From positions 1 through 8,120 of the forward strand of contig JAPUHZ010000323.1 of assembly GCA_027297485.1 (NCBI GenBank): a DNA stretch of 8,120 nucleotides, read 5' to 3'. The DNA is from Deltaproteobacteria bacterium (GTDB taxonomy: Bacteria; Desulfobacterota_B; Binatia; UBA9968). Both the position numbers and the translations under genes were made by a program. This document shows, one piece after another, positions 7,236 through 8,120 of this stretch; within the stretch, counting starts at the first letter, position 1, and the number at the start of each line of letters is the position of its first letter. The notes beneath the pieces are model-generated. The model did no database searches. It worked only from the letters and a program-made list of their open reading frames with translations, and was not told the DNA's origin.

Positions 7236-7240
7236 CTGGA

Positions 7241-8044
7241 TCAGCCTGCAGCCCTCTGGGCCCTTTCACCCTTTGCATTCTCGTAGATCTTGTAGGCCTC
7301 ATCCACTGAAGACTCCTCATGCACTATGGCCCGCACCGCCCGGATCATACCCGCGGGGTTATCGGACTGGAAAATGTTTCGGCCCATGTCCACCCCCACA
7401 GCGCCTCTCTGAACAGAATTAAAGGCAAGCTGCAATGCCTCGATCTCCGGCGTCTTTTTACCCCCCGCGACGATCACCGGGATAGGACAACTCTCGACCA
7501 CCTTCTCAAAGCCCTCGCAATAGTAGGTTTTGACCAAATGGGCTCCCAACTCCGCGGCAATGCGACAGGAGAGACCTAGGTAGCGAGCATCGCGGGTCAT
7601 CTCCTTGCCTACGGCGGTAACCGCCAACACGGGAATGCCGCACCTCTCTCCCTCGTCCACCAGCTTCGCCAGACTCACCAATGTCTCCTTCTCAAACTCC
7701 GAGCCAACGAAGACAGAGAGGGCCATGGCAGAGACGTTAAGGCGAATGGCATCTTCAATGGAGACCGTGATATCCTCGTTAGAAAGCTCTTTTAGGATGC
7801 TGGTCCCTCCCGATACTCGAAGGACGACGGGGGTGTTCGAGCTTGGATCGACAGATGTCCTTAAAACCCCACGCGTGAGCATGATGGAGTCCGCATAGGG
7901 CAGTAGCGGCTCGATGGTTTTACGCGGCTCTTCCAGGCCGCTCGTGGGCCCTAAAAAATAGCCGTGGTCTACTGCCAACATCACCGCCCGTCCATCCTCA
8001 GGCTTAATGATCCTTGCAAACCGGTTTTTCATTCCCCAATCCAT
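7241..8044 (-). CDS. lsrF: LsrF-like class I aldolase/thiolase (DeoC/FbaB superfamily)
   Basis: A 267-residue TIM-barrel enzyme closely resembling E. coli LsrF, the 3-hydroxy-5-phosphonooxypentane-2,4-dione thiolase that finishes AI-2 degradation. Shared blocks are LDWGM-like MDWGM (1-5), VMLAVDHGYFLGPTSGLE (21-38), LTRGVLR (56-62), KELSNE (85-90), GSEFE (114-118), AGGKK (193-197) and GVDMGRNIFQS (217-227). Lys172 in VKTYY sits where LsrF has its Schiff-base lysine, and Asp26-His27 match the conserved DHG. Compared with E. coli LsrF it lacks the roughly 31-residue N-terminal extension. The ATG at 8042-8044 has a strong Shine-Dalgarno, so this shortness is real. No lsrK, lsrG, lsrR or transporter gene is visible. 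The partner downstream is an alcohol dehydrogenase, so another sugar-phosphate or ketose-phosphate substrate is quite possible. The symbol names the closest family, not a proven role. It is probably the first or an early gene of a leftward operon. Confidence 0.88.
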   Translation of the reverse strand: MDWGMKNRFARIIKPEDGRAVMLAVDHGYFLGPTSGLEEPRKTIEPLLPYADSIMLTRGVLRTSVDPSSNTPVVLRVSGGTSILKELSNEDITVSIEDAIRLNVSAMALSVFVGSEFEKETLVSLAKLVDEGERCGIPVLAVTAVGKEMTRDARYLGLSCRIAAELGAHLVKTYYCEGFEKVVESCPIPVIVAGGKKTPEIEALQLAFNSVQRGAVGVDMGRNIFQSDNPAGMIRAVRAIVHEESSVDEAYKIYENAKGERAQRAAG

Positions 8045-8120
8045 AACTCTCCTCCTTCCAGGGTTATAAGACCCTCAAAACCTAACACAAAAACATCTAA
8101 AATTGAAAACCGTTTCTGAG
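8045..8120. other. Upstream region of the LsrF-like gene, incomplete
   Basis: Seventy-six bases, AT-rich at the far end, with no coding signal. Apart from the Shine-Dalgarno and the short AGGGT/ACCCT dyad, I see no convincing promoter. The operon may begin here or continue from a gene beyond the window. Confidence 0.5.
8051..8056 (-). promoter_or_regulatory. Strong Shine-Dalgarno of the LsrF-like gene
   Basis: The minus strand reads AGGAGG here, inside GGAAGGAGGAGAG, six bases before the ATG. It sets the start of the LsrF-like protein and confirms that the N-terminal extension of enterobacterial LsrF is absent. Immediately upstream, AGGGT and ACCCT (8060-8075) form a 5-bp inverted repeat whose role, if any, is unclear. 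Confidence 0.8.

Noticed and set aside
8063..8090. Minus-strand promoter TTGTGT-16-TATAAC before the LsrF-like gene
   Set aside because: The predicted transcript would start inside the Shine-Dalgarno sequence, so it could not serve this gene well; the -35 match is also poor.

Overview
The window looks like a bacterial chromosome fragment from an environmental, uncultured-type lineage. Base composition is moderate (I estimate a little above half G+C), genes are closely packed with ordinary Shine-Dalgarno sites, and there is a very long multi-GAF sensor gene. I cannot place the taxon. Gene content of this style is familiar from candidate phyla such as NC10 or Nitrospirota-like groups, but that is only an impression. 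I see no rRNA, tRNA, CRISPR array, insertion sequence or phage gene.

Left half (1-4467, minus strand): a two-gene unit. A 78-residue helix-turn-helix protein of the 'excisionase family' (HTH_17, MerR-like) has a near-perfect Shine-Dalgarno. Four bases after its stop begins a giant cytoplasmic sensor protein. The sensor reads without interruption for 1408 codons to base 1 and leaves the window still open. It has one N-terminal PAS domain, seven complete GAF domains at a very regular period of about 170 residues, and the start of an eighth GAF. The output domain (histidine kinase, cyclase, phosphatase or other) lies beyond the window and cannot be named.

Divergent control region (4468-4767): about 300 bases without a convincing gene. 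It contains a perfect 20-bp palindrome at 4598-4617 and, nearer the plus-strand gene, an AT-rich inverted repeat at 4674-4695. These are candidate operators for the HTH/sensor unit, the divergent transporter, or both.

Middle (4768-6063, plus strand): a 12-helix major facilitator superfamily exporter of the EntS/MFS_3 (DHA3) type. It converges on the next operon with only 23 bases between stop codons.

Right part (6087-8044, minus strand): a probable carbohydrate operon. The first gene is a class I (Schiff-base) aldolase/thiolase closely resembling LsrF of AI-2 catabolism. The second is a zinc-dependent medium-chain alcohol/polyol dehydrogenase. None of the other lsr genes is visible, so the pair more likely serves a sugar or polyol-phosphate route than AI-2 degradation. 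The spacer between them carries a degenerate GAAACACG-type repeat.

The most unusual items are the tandem-GAF protein, its tight linkage to a small DNA-binding protein, and the 20-bp palindrome between that unit and the exporter. Together they suggest a small-molecule sensing module that may control the exporter, but that functional link is inference.
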